Source: Candidatus Zixiibacteriota bacterium (lineage in GTDB: Bacteria; Desulfobacterota; Binatia; UBA9968). From it: 64,000 bases of DNA. The translations under genes were made by a program, and so were the position numbers. Below the pieces are notes generated by a model. The model did no database searches. It saw nothing but the letters and a program-made list of their open reading frames with translations, and was not told where the DNA came from. The stretch lies in NCBI GenBank assembly GCA_035574315.1, contig DATLYW010000024.1:1-64000 (forward strand), read 5' to 3'. Shown in pieces: positions 1-12,632 of this stretch (the first letter of the stretch is position 1; each line of letters begins with the position of its first letter).

Positions 1-96
1 AGGAATCGGTTTACGTCCGGGACGGCCATCGGGAATATTTTCCTCGGGAAAATGCTCCCGGATCCTCGCCCAATGTTCATCGCTGAGTCTCAACAT
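1..96 (-). CDS. IS5-family transposase, N-terminal 32 residues only
   Basis: The frame begins MLRLSDEHWARIREHFP and continues to GRPGRKPIP at the window edge. This matches the N-terminal domain (DUF4096-like) of IS5-family transposases, with the usual D-x-x-W...P...GRPG pattern. The catalytic DDE region lies outside the window, so intactness cannot be judged. The ATG is the only plausible start because upstream DNA enters the putative terminal repeat. The element sits next to a broken glycosyltransferase gene. Confidence 0.7.
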   Translation of the reverse strand, partial: MLRLSDEHWARIREHFPEENIPDGRPGRKPIP

Positions 97-137
97 GCGC
101 CGATGATACACGAGTTTCTAATTTTGAGATAGGTTCT
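1..137 (-). mobile_element. End of an IS5-like insertion sequence (body lies left of the window)
   Basis: The window opens inside an insertion sequence whose transposase starts at 96 and reads leftwards out of the window. The 40 bases upstream of that start end in a terminal-repeat-like sequence (AACCTATCTCAAAAT on the minus strand, about 121-135), next to CTAG at 136-139 that could be a target duplication. The terminal repeat is inferred because the other end is not visible. The spacing between IS end and transposase start suits compact IS5-family elements. Confidence 0.6.
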
Positions 138-168
138 AGAAACTGCTCGTCGGTGATCCGCATGAGAT

Positions 169-363
169 TCAGCTTTCGCGCGGCAGGCTGATGATCCGAT
201 ACCCCTTACCCTCGTTGATCGCCTTGGCGACGACGACGTAGATTCCGTCATCGTGGAAAAGGCCGACGATGCCAGGGGCCAAGAAAAACGTCAGAGCAGA
301 GAGCGCAAGAGCGAGAGCCACAACCGGTGGCCACCCGCCCGTTACAGACGAACCTCGTTCCAT
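169..363 (-). pseudogene. Truncated membrane glycosyltransferase (ArnT/PMT-like) N-terminus
   Basis: Only 64 codons are present. They encode one N-terminal membrane segment (about residues 11-36), then LFHDDGIYVVVAKAINEGKG and YRIISLPRES. The short loop with D-D-G-x-Y followed by G-x-G-Y-R-x-I-S-L-P resembles the first periplasmic loop of dolichyl-phosphate-mannose/ArnT-type glycosyltransferases, which usually have about 500 residues and many membrane spans. The start has a good GGAGG ribosome site. A TGA ends the frame about 32 bases before the IS end, so this is a remnant left by deletion, frameshift or IS activity. Confidence 0.55.
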
Positions 364-580
364 AGAAGCGCCTCCGTGAAGATCGGTGAGCGCTTTGGTG
401 AGTAGAGAACAAAATGGCCGCTTCGATTGCCCATCGCAGAGAACTATTTTAAACCAAAAGGCCTATCCGCCTCTAATATTTTACCGGGCAGCCGCCGCTG
501 GGAGTGCACATTCGCGTTTTGTAGCCGGTTTTCGCTCCCAGCTCTCCAAAAGATAGCTCTCAAGACGGAACTGAGGGGCT
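364..580. other. Gene-free stretch between the glycosyltransferase remnant and dapB
   Basis: No convincing gene is seen. An 8-base inverted repeat (GCTGGGAG at 497-504, CTCCCAGC at 535-542) with a 30-base loop lies downstream of dapB on the minus strand. It lacks a T tract, so it is at best a weak terminator or RNA-end structure for the long amino-acid operon. Confidence 0.3.
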
Positions 581-1384
581 CTACACCCCCAGCATGTCGC
601 GCATGCCGTAGAGCCCTTTCTTTTGCCGGACCAGCCATTGGGCGGCGCGGATCGCGCCGCGGGCGAAGGTGTCGCGGCTGTGCGCGCGGTGGGTGAGCTC
701 GAGCCGCTCGCCGATGCCGCCGAAGATGACCGTGTGCTCGCCGGCGATGTCGCCCGCCCGGACCGAAAGAAGCGCGATCTCCTTCTTCGGCCGCTCGCCC
801 ACCAGACCCTTGCGGCCGCTGATCCCGACGGCGTCGAGATCGCGCCGTAGCGCCTGCGCCACCTCCCGGCCCAGAGCCAGGGCGGTGCCGCTCGGCGCGT
901 CCTTCTTGAAGCGGTGGTGCGCTTCGACGATCTCCACGTCGTAGTCCTCGCCCAGCATCCGGGCCACCTTTCCCACGACGGACAGGAGCACGTTGACGCC
1001 GAGGCTGGTATTGGCGGAGAGCAGGACTGGCGCCCGGCGGGAAAGCCGCTTGATTTCGGCGAGCTGTGCGGAATCGAAGCCCGTCGTGCCGATCACCACG
1101 GGAACGCCCTTCTTTGCCGCGGCTCTCAGGTGCTCCAGGGAGGCCTCGGGACGGGTGAAATCGACCACGACCGAGCCGGGCCTGAGGTGAGGCTCGATGC
1201 GATCGTCGACGGCAACGCCGAGGCGGGGCGCCGAGCAGATCTCCCCGGCGTCGCGGCCGAGCCTTGGACTTCCCGGCCGGTCGATGGCGGCGGCGAGCCT
1301 GGCCGAAGGAAACTCCGGGAGCGCGCGGATGATCGCGCCCCCCATGCGCCCGCCTGCGCCGCAAACGATCAGCCCGACGGCCAT
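581..1384 (-). CDS. dapB: 4-hydroxy-tetrahydrodipicolinate reductase
   Basis: DapB reduces the DapA product to tetrahydrodipicolinate using NAD(P)H, in the diaminopimelate/lysine pathway of the cytosol. The 267-residue length is normal. The N-terminal GAGGRMGGA dinucleotide-binding loop and the C-terminal signature EAHHRFKKDAPSGTA (catalytic His pair and Lys) are both present. It is the last gene of the minus-strand block and starts 4 bases after the dapA stop, so translation is probably coupled. No strong Shine-Dalgarno sequence precedes it. Confidence 0.97.
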   Translation of the reverse strand: MAVGLIVCGAGGRMGGAIIRALPEFPSARLAAAIDRPGSPRLGRDAGEICSAPRLGVAVDDRIEPHLRPGSVVVDFTRPEASLEHLRAAAKKGVPVVIGTTGFDSAQLAEIKRLSRRAPVLLSANTSLGVNVLLSVVGKVARMLGEDYDVEIVEAHHRFKKDAPSGTALALGREVAQALRRDLDAVGISGRKGLVGERPKKEIALLSVRAGDIAGEHTVIFGGIGERLELTHRAHSRDTFARGAIRAAQWLVRQKKGLYGMRDMLGV

Positions 1385-1388
1385 GGGC

Positions 1389-2261
1389 TCAAAGCAACCC
1401 GAACTCCCGCATGGCTTGCTTCAGCTTCTCGAGGGCGCCCGGCGACATCGGCGTCAACGGCAGCCGCAAGTCGGCCGAGCATCTGCCCATCAGGGAGAGC
1501 GCGGTCTTCACCGGAATCGGGTTGGTCTCGATGAAGAGGCTCCGAATCAGCGGGATCAGGCGAAACTGCAGCTCCCGCGCCTGCTCCCATCGCCCCGCGA
1601 GGCAGGCCTGGGTCAGTTCCGACATCTCTTTGGGAGCCACGTTGGCGACCGTGGAGATGACCCCTTTGCCGCCGAGCGCCATGAGCGAGTAGGTGAGCGA
1701 GTCCTCGCCGGAAAACACCGCAAGGCGATCTCCGCAGAGCCGGATCACGTCGATCGCCTGATCCACGGACCCCGTCGCTTCCTTCACCCCGACGATGTTC
1801 CGTATCTCGGAGAGGCGCGCCAGCGTTTCCGGCTCGATCTTCGAACCGGTGCGGGCGGGAATGTTATAAACGATGATCGGGATGCCGACCGATTCCGCGA
1901 CCTTCTTGTAGTGCTGGTAGATGCCTTCCTGGGTCGGGCGGTTGTAGTACGGCGAGATCATCAAGGCCCCATCCGCGCCCGCCTTTTCCGCCGCGCGCGT
2001 GAGCCGAATCGCCTCCTCCGTCGAATTCGAGCCGGTCCCGGCGACGACGGGAACCCGCTTGTTCGCGGCGCGGATCACGGCCTGGATGACCGCGTCGTGC
2101 TCCTCGTGCGTCAGGGTCGCGGACTCTCCCGTGGTGCCGCACGGAACGATCCCGTGCGTGCCGTTTTGCAGGTGAAAGTCGACCAGGCGCTCCAGGCTGT
2201 TCCAATCGACGCTGCCGTCCTTGAAAGGCGTCACCAAAGCGACCATCGAGCCGGCAAACAT
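1389..2261 (-). CDS. dapA: 4-hydroxy-tetrahydrodipicolinate synthase
   Basis: DapA condenses pyruvate with aspartate semialdehyde, the first committed step to diaminopimelate and lysine. The class I aldolase TIM barrel shows GTTGE near the N-terminus, the catalytic Tyr in YNIPARTG and the Schiff-base Lys in GVKEATG. The frame is open further upstream through a TTG at 2279. I chose the ATG at 2261, giving 290 residues, because a GGGGGGA ribosome site lies just before it and MFAGSMVALVTPF is the usual family start. It lies between dapF and dapB. Confidence 0.97.
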   Translation of the reverse strand: MFAGSMVALVTPFKDGSVDWNSLERLVDFHLQNGTHGIVPCGTTGESATLTHEEHDAVIQAVIRAANKRVPVVAGTGSNSTEEAIRLTRAAEKAGADGALMISPYYNRPTQEGIYQHYKKVAESVGIPIIVYNIPARTGSKIEPETLARLSEIRNIVGVKEATGSVDQAIDVIRLCGDRLAVFSGEDSLTYSLMALGGKGVISTVANVAPKEMSELTQACLAGRWEQARELQFRLIPLIRSLFIETNPIPVKTALSLMGRCSADLRLPLTPMSPGALEKLKQAMREFGLL

Positions 2262-2328
2262 AGCCGTCCCCCCTTTCAATCTGTCGGCGAGTTTGTAAGC
2301 ATGCAGACGCGTCTGCTACCGGCGGATC

Positions 2329-3150
2329 TCAGTCAACCTCGATCGTTCCCCGAAAAACCTCTTCAGCCGGGCCGGTCATGTAAACCCGGTTGTCGGCGCG
2401 CCACTCGATCGAGAGGTCGCCTCCTTTGAGGTGAACGGTGACGCTCCTTCCGGTCCGGCCGGTCAGAACCCCGGCGACCCCGACGGCGCTGGCCCCGGTG
2501 CCACATGCCCAGGTTTCCCCCGCGCCTCGCTCCCACACGCGCATCCTGACTTCTCCAGGGCCTAGAACCTGGACGAACTCCGTGTTCACCCTCTTGGGGA
2601 AAAACGGGTGATGCTCGAAAGCCGGCCCGATCTTTTCCAGGTCGAGCGAATCGACGTCGTCGACGTAGAGCACGCAATGCGGGTTGCCCATCGAAACACA
2701 GGTGACCCGATAAGTCTCCCCCCGGACGGTCAGAGGGTGATCGATGATTTTCCCGTCGGCGTCCACAGGGATCTCTCTTCCCTCCAGAATCGGCGCGCCC
2801 ATGTCGACCTCGACGAGATCCCCCACGATGCGCGGCCGGATGATCCCCGCGAGGGTTTCGACCTCCAGCTGCCGCTTGTCCGTGAGCCCGTGGTCGTGGA
2901 CGTACTTCGCAAAGCAGCGGATCCCGTTGCCGCACATCTCCACGCGGCTCCCGTCGGCATTGTAGATTTCCATCTTGAAGTCGGCCCGATCGGAAGGGTG
3001 AACGGTAAGGAGCTGGTCTGCCCCGATCCCGAAGCGGCGGTCGCAGAGGCGGCGCGCCAGCGCGCCGAGGTTCGGTATCTCCTGCTCGAGACAGTCGAGA
3101 AAGATGAAATCGTTGCCGCAGCCGTGCATTTTGGTGAACGCGATTTCCAT
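2329..3150 (-). CDS. dapF: Diaminopimelate epimerase
   Basis: DapF converts LL- to meso-diaminopimelate for peptidoglycan and for LysA. The 273-residue protein begins MEIAFTKMHGCGNDF, the standard family start. It carries the two catalytic cysteines in MCGNGIRC (near residue 73) and WACGTGAS (near residue 217). The open frame continues far upstream inside lysA, but the ATG at 3150 with GGAG ahead of it fits the family length. It lies 20 bases after the lysA stop. Confidence 0.96.
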   Translation of the reverse strand: MEIAFTKMHGCGNDFIFLDCLEQEIPNLGALARRLCDRRFGIGADQLLTVHPSDRADFKMEIYNADGSRVEMCGNGIRCFAKYVHDHGLTDKRQLEVETLAGIIRPRIVGDLVEVDMGAPILEGREIPVDADGKIIDHPLTVRGETYRVTCVSMGNPHCVLYVDDVDSLDLEKIGPAFEHHPFFPKRVNTEFVQVLGPGEVRMRVWERGAGETWACGTGASAVGVAGVLTGRTGRSVTVHLKGGDLSIEWRADNRVYMTGPAEEVFRGTIEVD

Positions 3151-3170
3151 CGGGCTCGCTTCTCCGGAAC

Positions 3171-4441
<1,271 letters not shown>

Positions 4442-4442
<1 letters not shown>

Positions 4443-4885
4443 CAGGGCCCTCTCGCAATTTCCACTTCGTTGGAAGGAGCGCTCAGTGAGCCGTCGGTGA
4501 GCTGCGAGGCCACGCGATAGCGGTAGACCTGTCCCGGGCGCGCCTCCTGATCGATGAAGCGGTACTGTTTCTGTTTCACGAACCTCTCTCGATCTTCCAC
4601 GAAGACCGTCGTCAGCGGCCGGTAGGGGGCGATGCAGTCGGGGCAAGCCGGCGGCAGCTCCTTGCGGAAAATCACGAAGGCGGCGAGATCCTTGAGCTCA
4701 CGACCGTCGACGTACTCGGTCGGCCGGCTCCAGGTGAGAACGATGCCCGCCTTGTCCGCCCTCGCGCTGAGATTGCGTATGGTCTGAGGCGTCGCCAGCT
4801 CCGGAGCGCGCGGCTCGCCCTTCCGGCCGCACGCGCAGAGCCCCAGCACCGCAGCCAATGCCAGCACCGTTGCAGGTCGCATCAT
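4442..4885 (-). CDS. LptM/YifL-like lipoprotein with fibronectin III-like domain
   Basis: The N-terminus is a lipoprotein signal (lipobox LCAC, mature Cys near residue 20) followed by GRKGEP, close to the CGxKG motif of LptM/YifL, a small lipoprotein that helps LptD maturation in enterobacteria. Unlike short LptM, this 147-residue protein continues into a beta-sandwich-like region ending [19 protein letters not shown], typical of a fibronectin type III strand pattern. It overlaps argH by 4 bases and lysA by 1 base. A role in outer-membrane assembly is inferred only from the short N-terminal motif. Confidence 0.75.
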
Positions 4886-6267
4886 ACCCCTAGTTCCTTC
4901 AGCCGCCGCAGCACGTTGGCGCGAGCGGTGCCGCCCGGAGAGCGGCGGCGGTCGACGCCCGACTGCGGCGACAGATAGCGGTACACGTCTTCGTCGATTT
5001 TAGCCGAAAACCGCTTCAATTCCACCAGCGGCAGATCCTCGAGGCGACGCCCGGCGGCGATGCAATGGCGGACGATCTTCCCCGTGATCTCGTGCGCCGC
5101 CCGGAACGGAACTCCGCGCGCGACCAGGTAGTCGGCGAAGTCGGTGGCGTTCATGAATCCCCCGCGAGCCGCCTCGAGCATGCGCTCCCTTTTCACCTGC
5201 AGCCCGGCAATCAGCTCGCGGACGATCGCCAGGGTCGACCGCACGGTGTCCGCGGTGTCGAACAAAGGAAGCTTGTCCTCCTGCATATCCCGGTTGTAGG
5301 CCAGCGGCAGCCCTTTGACGATCGTGAGCAGGGCGCCGAGATGGCCGAAGACCCGGCCGGCTTTGCCCCGCACGAGCTCCGGCACGTCCGGGTTCTTCTT
5401 CTGCGGCATCATCGAGCTCCCCGTGCAGTAGCGGTCCGGCAACTCGATGAAGCCGAACTCCTGGCTCGACCACAGCACCATCTCCTCCGCGAGGCGGCTG
5501 AAGTGGACGAACAGGATCGCGGAGGCGGAGAGAAACTCCAGCGCGAAATCGCGGTCGCTCACCGCGTCGATGCTGTTGGTGGCGATCCGCGGAAAGCCGA
5601 GCAGGCGCGCAGCGTAACGCGGATCGACCGGATACGTGGTTCCCGCCAGCGCCCCCGCCCCGAGAGGCGAGACGTTGACGCGTTCCAGGCAGTCGCGGAA
5701 GCGATCCCGGTCGCGCTGGAACATGTCGAAGTAGGCGAGCAGGTGATGCGAGAACAGGACCGGTTGCGCCCGCTGGAGATGGGTGTACCCGGGCATGATC
5801 ACGTCGATGTGGCGGCGCGCGGCCCGGGCGAGCTCCTTGCCGAGCGCGTCGAGCCCCTCGAGGATGCGCCCGATCTCGTCGCGCAGGAAGAGCCGCAGAT
5901 CGAGCGCCACCTGGTCGTTGCGGCTGCGCCCGGTGTGGAGCTTCGCTCCGGCCTTGCCGATCTTCTCGATCAGGCGCCGCTCGATGTTCATGTGGATGTC
6001 TTCGTCCGCGGTCGAAAACCGAAAAACGCCGCGCTCGATCTCCCGCTCGATCGCCTTCAGGCCGCGAACGATCTTCCGCGCGTCGGAGACCGCAATGATC
6101 CTCTGGCGGGCGAGCATCTTCGCGTGAGCGATGCTGCCCGCGATGTCATAGCGGTACAGGCGCGCGTCGACGCCGATCGACGCCGTGAACTCCTCCACGG
6201 AGCTGCTGGTCGCCGACGCGAAACGACCGCCCCAGAGTTTTGCCTTCCTGTCGCCGCGTCCTTTCAA
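4882..6267 (-). CDS. argH: Argininosuccinate lyase
   Basis: ArgH splits argininosuccinate into arginine and fumarate. The 461-residue length is normal. The superfamily signature GSSMMPQKKNPD (near residue 280) with its catalytic Ser loop is intact, as are TGRSRNDQVA and the THLQRAQP motif. The start is a TTG at 6267: it lies 1 base after the argG stop, has GGAG 5 bases upstream, and no ATG or GTG follows before the conserved KLWGGRF. It is coupled to argG and to the lipoprotein gene. Confidence 0.96.
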   Translation of the reverse strand: MKGRGDRKAKLWGGRFASATSSSVEEFTASIGVDARLYRYDIAGSIAHAKMLARQRIIAVSDARKIVRGLKAIEREIERGVFRFSTADEDIHMNIERRLIEKIGKAGAKLHTGRSRNDQVALDLRLFLRDEIGRILEGLDALGKELARAARRHIDVIMPGYTHLQRAQPVLFSHHLLAYFDMFQRDRDRFRDCLERVNVSPLGAGALAGTTYPVDPRYAARLLGFPRIATNSIDAVSDRDFALEFLSASAILFVHFSRLAEEMVLWSSQEFGFIELPDRYCTGSSMMPQKKNPDVPELVRGKAGRVFGHLGALLTIVKGLPLAYNRDMQEDKLPLFDTADTVRSTLAIVRELIAGLQVKRERMLEAARGGFMNATDFADYLVARGVPFRAAHEITGKIVRHCIAAGRRLEDLPLVELKRFSAKIDEDVYRYLSPQSGVDRRRSPGGTARANVLRRLKELGV

Positions 6268-6268
6268 G

Positions 6269-7480
6269 TCAACTCCGCCGGCCGCGCGCCTGCCTCAGCC
6301 GGCGCAGCCGCAGCCGCAGCGCGTTGAGGCGGATAAAACCCTCGGCGTCGGCCTGCCGGTAGACGTCGTCCTCCTCGAACGTCGCCACTCTCGGGTCGTA
6401 GAGCGAAGAGTCGGACTTGCGCCCGGTCACGATCACGTTTCCCTTGTAGAGCTTCAGCCGCACCCGCCCGCTCACGTTCGCCTGTGCTGCGTCGATGGCC
6501 CGCTGGAGCATCTCGCGCTCCGGCGAGAACCAGTAGCCGTAGTAGATCATCTCCGCGTACCGGGGCACCAGCGAGTCGCGCAGCCGCAGGACCTCCCGGT
6601 CGAGCGTGATCGATTCCAGGGCGCGATGCGCCGCGTGCAGGATCGTCCCCCCGGGGGTTTCATACACGCCGCGGGACTTCATTCCGACGTAGCGATTTTC
6701 CACCACATCGACCCGGCCGATCCCGTGCCGGGCGCCGAGGTCGTTCAGCCGGGCGAGGAGTTTCGCCGGCGAAAGAGCCCGGCCGTTGACGGCAACCGGA
6801 TCGCCGCGCGCATAGTCGATCTCCACGTACTCCGGCCGGTTCGGGGCTTTCTCGACAGGCCGGCACCAGACGAACATGTCAGCGGGCGGCTCCTTCCACG
6901 GATCCTCGAGTACTCCCCCCTCGTAGCTCACGTGGAAGAGGTTGCGGTCCATGCTGTAGGGCCGCGCACGGCTGACGGGCACCGCAATCCCGTGCCTGCG
7001 CGCGTAGGCGATCAGCGCCGATCGGGAGTTCAGATCCCAGATGCGCCAGGGCGCGATCACCTTGATCCCGGGCTTGAGAGCGTAGTAGGTCAGCTCGAAA
7101 CGGACCTGATCGTTTCCCTTGCCGGTCGCCCCGTGCGATACCGCGTCCGCCCGTTCCCGGGCCGCCACCTCGATCTGCGACTTGGCGATGAGCGGCCGGG
7201 CGATCGCGGTCCCGAGCAGGTAGGCGCCCTCGTACACGGCGTTCGCCCGCAACATCGGAAAGACGTAGTCGCGGACGAACTCTTCCCTGAGATCGCCGAT
7301 CACCGCCCGGCTCGCGCCGGTCGCCAGCGCCTTGCGCCGGATCGCCGACAGATCTTCCCCCTGCCCGAGGTCGGCGCAGAAAGCGACCACCTCGCATCCG
7401 TACTGCTCGATCAACCATCGCAGGATGACCGAGGTATCCAGCCCGCCCGAATAGGCGAGAACGACTTTCTTGACGTTCAT
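6269..7480 (-). CDS. argG: Argininosuccinate synthase
   Basis: ArgG joins citrulline and aspartate with ATP hydrolysis to AMP. The N-terminal pyrophosphatase P-loop AYSGGLDTS starts near residue 9. The citrulline/aspartate-binding signature [13 protein letters not shown] and the YSMDRNL region are intact. Length 403 is typical. The stop is followed 1 base later by the argH TTG. The C-terminus is strongly arginine-rich ([16 protein letters not shown]), a local extension that is not catalytic. Confidence 0.97.
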   Translation of the reverse strand: MNVKKVVLAYSGGLDTSVILRWLIEQYGCEVVAFCADLGQGEDLSAIRRKALATGASRAVIGDLREEFVRDYVFPMLRANAVYEGAYLLGTAIARPLIAKSQIEVAARERADAVSHGATGKGNDQVRFELTYYALKPGIKVIAPWRIWDLNSRSALIAYARRHGIAVPVSRARPYSMDRNLFHVSYEGGVLEDPWKEPPADMFVWCRPVEKAPNRPEYVEIDYARGDPVAVNGRALSPAKLLARLNDLGARHGIGRVDVVENRYVGMKSRGVYETPGGTILHAAHRALESITLDREVLRLRDSLVPRYAEMIYYGYWFSPEREMLQRAIDAAQANVSGRVRLKLYKGNVIVTGRKSDSSLYDPRVATFEEDDVYRQADAEGFIRLNALRLRLRRLRQARGRRS

Positions 7481-7488
7481 TTTTCTCT

Positions 7489-8469
7489 TCAGCCTCTTTT
7501 ACCGGCCGGCGCCCGACCCCGCGGCGTGCGCGACCTGGCGCTCCCCGCCCCGCGTGCCTGCTCCGCCAGCCACACCATGATCGCCTTCTGCACGTGGAGG
7601 CGGTTTTCGGCCTGATCGAAAGCGATACAGCGAGGGCTTTCCAGGACCTCGTCCGTGATCTCCTGCCCCCGATGGGCCGGCAGGCAGTGCATCACGACGG
7701 CGTCCTTCTTGGCCATCGCCACGACCTTCGCGTCGACCTGGTATCCTTGGAAGACCTTCAACCGCGTGGCGATGTCCCATTCCTGCCCCATGCTCGCCCA
7801 GACGTCCGTATAGACCACATCCGCACCCCTCACCGCCTCCTTGACGGAAGTCGTCACGGTGATCCGCGCGCCGTTCTTTCGCGCGCGCGCCTCGATCTCC
7901 CGGTTGGGCCGGTAGCCGTCGGGGCAGGCGAGCGCGAGCGTAAAGGGTATTTTCTCGGCCGCTTCGATCCATGAATGAGCCATGTTGTTGCCGTCGCCGA
8001 CGAAGGCGATCTTGAGCTTGTCCAGGCTTCCCTTGTGTTCGAGCAGCGTCAGGCAGTCAGCCAGCACCTGGCAGGGATGATAGAGATCCGTGAGGGCGTT
8101 GATCACGGGGACAGAGGCATAGCGCGCCATTTCTTCCACCGTCGCCTGAGCGAAGGTGCGCACCACGATCATGTCGACCCAGCGGCTCAGGCTTCGGGCG
8201 CAATCGGCTGGCGTCTCCCGAACCCCGAGCTGGACCTCTCCCGGCGCCAGGAACACCACATGGCCGCCGAGCTGCACCATCCCGACCTCGAAGGTCACCC
8301 GGGTTCTCAGGCTGGGCTTCTCGAACAGCATCGCCAGCCCCATGCCCTCCAGCAGCCGGTGCGGCACCCCCAGTTTCTGTTTCTTCTTGAGCTCCCGCGC
8401 CAGCCTGAAAATCGTTTCCATTTCCTGGCGGCTCAGCGCTTCGAAGCTCAGTAGATCGCGCTTGCTCAT
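7489..8469 (-). CDS. argF: Ornithine carbamoyltransferase
   Basis: ArgF makes citrulline from ornithine and carbamoyl phosphate. The carbamoyl-phosphate loop is [13 protein letters not shown], the HPCQ motif is present, and the ornithine-binding HCLPAHRG signature is intact, so this is an ornithine rather than an aspartate transcarbamylase. The ATG at 8469 (MSKRDLLSF) gives 326 residues. An upstream in-frame GTG at 8484 is possible, and neither start has a strong ribosome site. The basic C-terminal tail ([14 protein letters not shown]) is unusual. Confidence 0.94.
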   Translation of the reverse strand: MSKRDLLSFEALSRQEMETIFRLARELKKKQKLGVPHRLLEGMGLAMLFEKPSLRTRVTFEVGMVQLGGHVVFLAPGEVQLGVRETPADCARSLSRWVDMIVVRTFAQATVEEMARYASVPVINALTDLYHPCQVLADCLTLLEHKGSLDKLKIAFVGDGNNMAHSWIEAAEKIPFTLALACPDGYRPNREIEARARKNGARITVTTSVKEAVRGADVVYTDVWASMGQEWDIATRLKVFQGYQVDAKVVAMAKKDAVVMHCLPAHRGQEITDEVLESPRCIAFDQAENRLHVQKAIMVWLAEQARGAGSARSRTPRGRAPAGKRG

Positions 8470-8491
8470 CGTGGGCCGGAACACGCCGGAG

Positions 8492-9682
8492 CTACTGGCG
8501 GGCGAGCACCTTCTCGAGGATGGCGAGGCCCCGGTCGATCTCGCTCCTGGTCACGGTCAGAGGGGGGAGGAGCCGCAGGACCTTGCCCGCCGTGCAGTTG
8601 AGCAACAACCCTTCTTCCATGCACGCCTCGACGATCTTGCTCCCGTCCATGTCGAGCTCGACGCCGATGATGAGCCCCTTGCCGCGGATCTCGCGGATGA
8701 ACGGAAACCGGCGCTTCAGCCCCTCGAGCCCCTCGAGCAGGACCTTCCCCATGCGGACGCAGTTTCTCAGCGCCCCGCCCAGCAGGGTGCGCAACACCGC
8801 GAGCCCTGCGCTGCACGCCACCGGATTGCCGCCGAAGGTCGAAGCGTGGCTTCCAGGGCCGAAGCTCCGGGCCACCTGCTCGCGCGCCAGCATCGCACCC
8901 AGCGGAAGCCCGCCGCCGAGCGCCTTGGCGAGCGTCATGATGTCGGGCTCGATTCCGAAGTGCTCGTAGCCGAAGAGCTTCCCCGTGCGGCCCATTCCGG
9001 TCTGGACCTCGTCGAGGATCAGCAGCAGGCCGCGCTGATCGCAGAGTTCCCGCAGCCCGCGCAGGTAACCCTCCTCGGCGACCCTCACGCCGCCCTCCCC
9101 TTGAATCGGCTCGATCAGAAAGGCGACGGTTTTCTTATCGTCGATCGCCTCCTCGCACGCGCGCAGGTCGTTGTACGGTACCTGGCGAAACCCCTCCGGC
9201 AAAGGATCGTAACCCGCACGGACCTTTTCCTGGCCGGTGGCCGTGAGCGTCGCGAGAGTACGGCCATGAAAGGAGTTGTGGCAGGAAAGGATCTCGTACT
9301 TGCCGCCCAACCTCTCCGCGCCGTAGCGGCGCGCAAGCTTGATCGCGGCTTCGTTGGCTTCGGCGCCGCTGTTGCAGAAAAAGACGCGGTCGGCGAACGA
9401 ACGGCGGCAGAGCTCGCGTGCCAGCTCGGCCTGCGGCGCCGTGTGATACAGGTTGGAGACGTGGAGCAACGTCCGCGCCTGCTTCTGGATCGCGCGCACC
9501 ACGGCGGGGTGGCAGTGGCCCAGGCTGTTGACGGCGATTCCGGAAAGGAAGTCCAGGTAGGCTTTGCCGTCGGCGTCCCAGACCCTGGTTCCCTTGCCCT
9601 TGACCAGCGCGACGGGGAAACGAGCGTAAGTTTGCGCTACGTACCTTGCGGTGATCGCGGCGACGTCTCGATTCTTCACCAT
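8492..9682 (-). CDS. argD: Acetylornithine aminotransferase
   Basis: ArgD is a PLP class III aminotransferase that makes N-acetylornithine; many also serve as succinyl-DAP aminotransferase in the lysine route, which would suit this mixed Arg/Lys operon. Visible motifs are NSGAEANEAAIK (phosphate loop), LDEVQTGMGRTG, and the Schiff-base Lys in TLAKALGGG (near residue 245). The ATG follows the argB stop directly (TAGATG), indicating coupled translation. Length 396 is typical. Confidence 0.96.
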   Translation of the reverse strand: MVKNRDVAAITARYVAQTYARFPVALVKGKGTRVWDADGKAYLDFLSGIAVNSLGHCHPAVVRAIQKQARTLLHVSNLYHTAPQAELARELCRRSFADRVFFCNSGAEANEAAIKLARRYGAERLGGKYEILSCHNSFHGRTLATLTATGQEKVRAGYDPLPEGFRQVPYNDLRACEEAIDDKKTVAFLIEPIQGEGGVRVAEEGYLRGLRELCDQRGLLLILDEVQTGMGRTGKLFGYEHFGIEPDIMTLAKALGGGLPLGAMLAREQVARSFGPGSHASTFGGNPVACSAGLAVLRTLLGGALRNCVRMGKVLLEGLEGLKRRFPFIREIRGKGLIIGVELDMDGSKIVEACMEEGLLLNCTAGKVLRLLPPLTVTRSEIDRGLAILEKVLARQ

Positions 9683-11954
<2,272 letters not shown>

Positions 11955-12041
11955 GGGAACAGGTCACTCCTAGCAACTTCACCGGGAAATGCAACGATTT
12001 TCGACCGCGAGCGCGCTCGGCGGGCCCGGAACACGCCGAGT

Positions 12042-12572
12042 TCAAGGCAGCTCTTCGAGGGTCAGCTGATCGTTGGTGTAAACGCAGAGGTCCGCGGCGA
12101 CGCTCATCGCCTCCGCGGCGATGGTTCGGGCGTCGAGCTCGGTGTGCTTCATCAGCACCCGGGCCGCTGCCAGCGCGTAGTTTCCTCCGGAGCCGATCGC
12201 AATGAGCCCGTCGTCGGGCTCGACCACGTCCCCGCTCCCGGAGATCACGAGGAGATCGTTCAAGTCGGCAACCACGAGCAGCGCCTCCAGGCGGCGCAGC
12301 ACCCTGTCCGTGCGCCAGTCCTTGGCCAGCTCGACGGCCGCCCGCTTGAGGTTACCGTTGAACTGCTCGAGCTTCGCCTCGAACTTCTCGAACAGCGTGA
12401 AGGCGTCCGCCGTGGCGCCGGCGAAGCCCGCGATCACCCGATCGTGATGCAGCTTACGAACCTTCCGGGCGGTGTGCTTCATCACCGTATCGCCGAAGCT
12501 CACCTGGCCGTCGCCGGCGACCACCACCTTGCCGTTGCGGCGGATCGCCAGAATCGTCGTACCCCGGAACAT
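12042..12572 (-). CDS. hslV: ATP-dependent protease peptidase subunit HslV
   Basis: HslV is the proteasome-like peptidase with an N-terminal threonine nucleophile. The start MFRGTTILA leaves Thr exposed after propeptide removal, and RKVRKL and [12 protein letters not shown] are the usual family blocks. Length 176 is typical. It sits between xerC and hslU, the standard order in many deltaproteobacteria and Firmicutes. The 60-base gap from xerC is AT-rich (an A7-C-G-T5 stretch after the xerC stop) and could hold a promoter. Confidence 0.97.
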   Translation of the reverse strand: MFRGTTILAIRRNGKVVVAGDGQVSFGDTVMKHTARKVRKLHHDRVIAGFAGATADAFTLFEKFEAKLEQFNGNLKRAAVELAKDWRTDRVLRRLEALLVVADLNDLLVISGSGDVVEPDDGLIAIGSGGNYALAAARVLMKHTELDARTIAAEAMSVAADLCVYTNDQLTLEELP

Positions 12573-12632
12573 GAAATCGCCCGCCGTTTCCTTCCGCTTG
12601 TCTACAATCCTAAGGCTTAAAAACGTTTTTTT

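Noticed and set aside
2262..2328. Lysine riboswitch or leader before dapA
   Set aside because: The gap is only 67 bases and shows no conserved riboswitch core.
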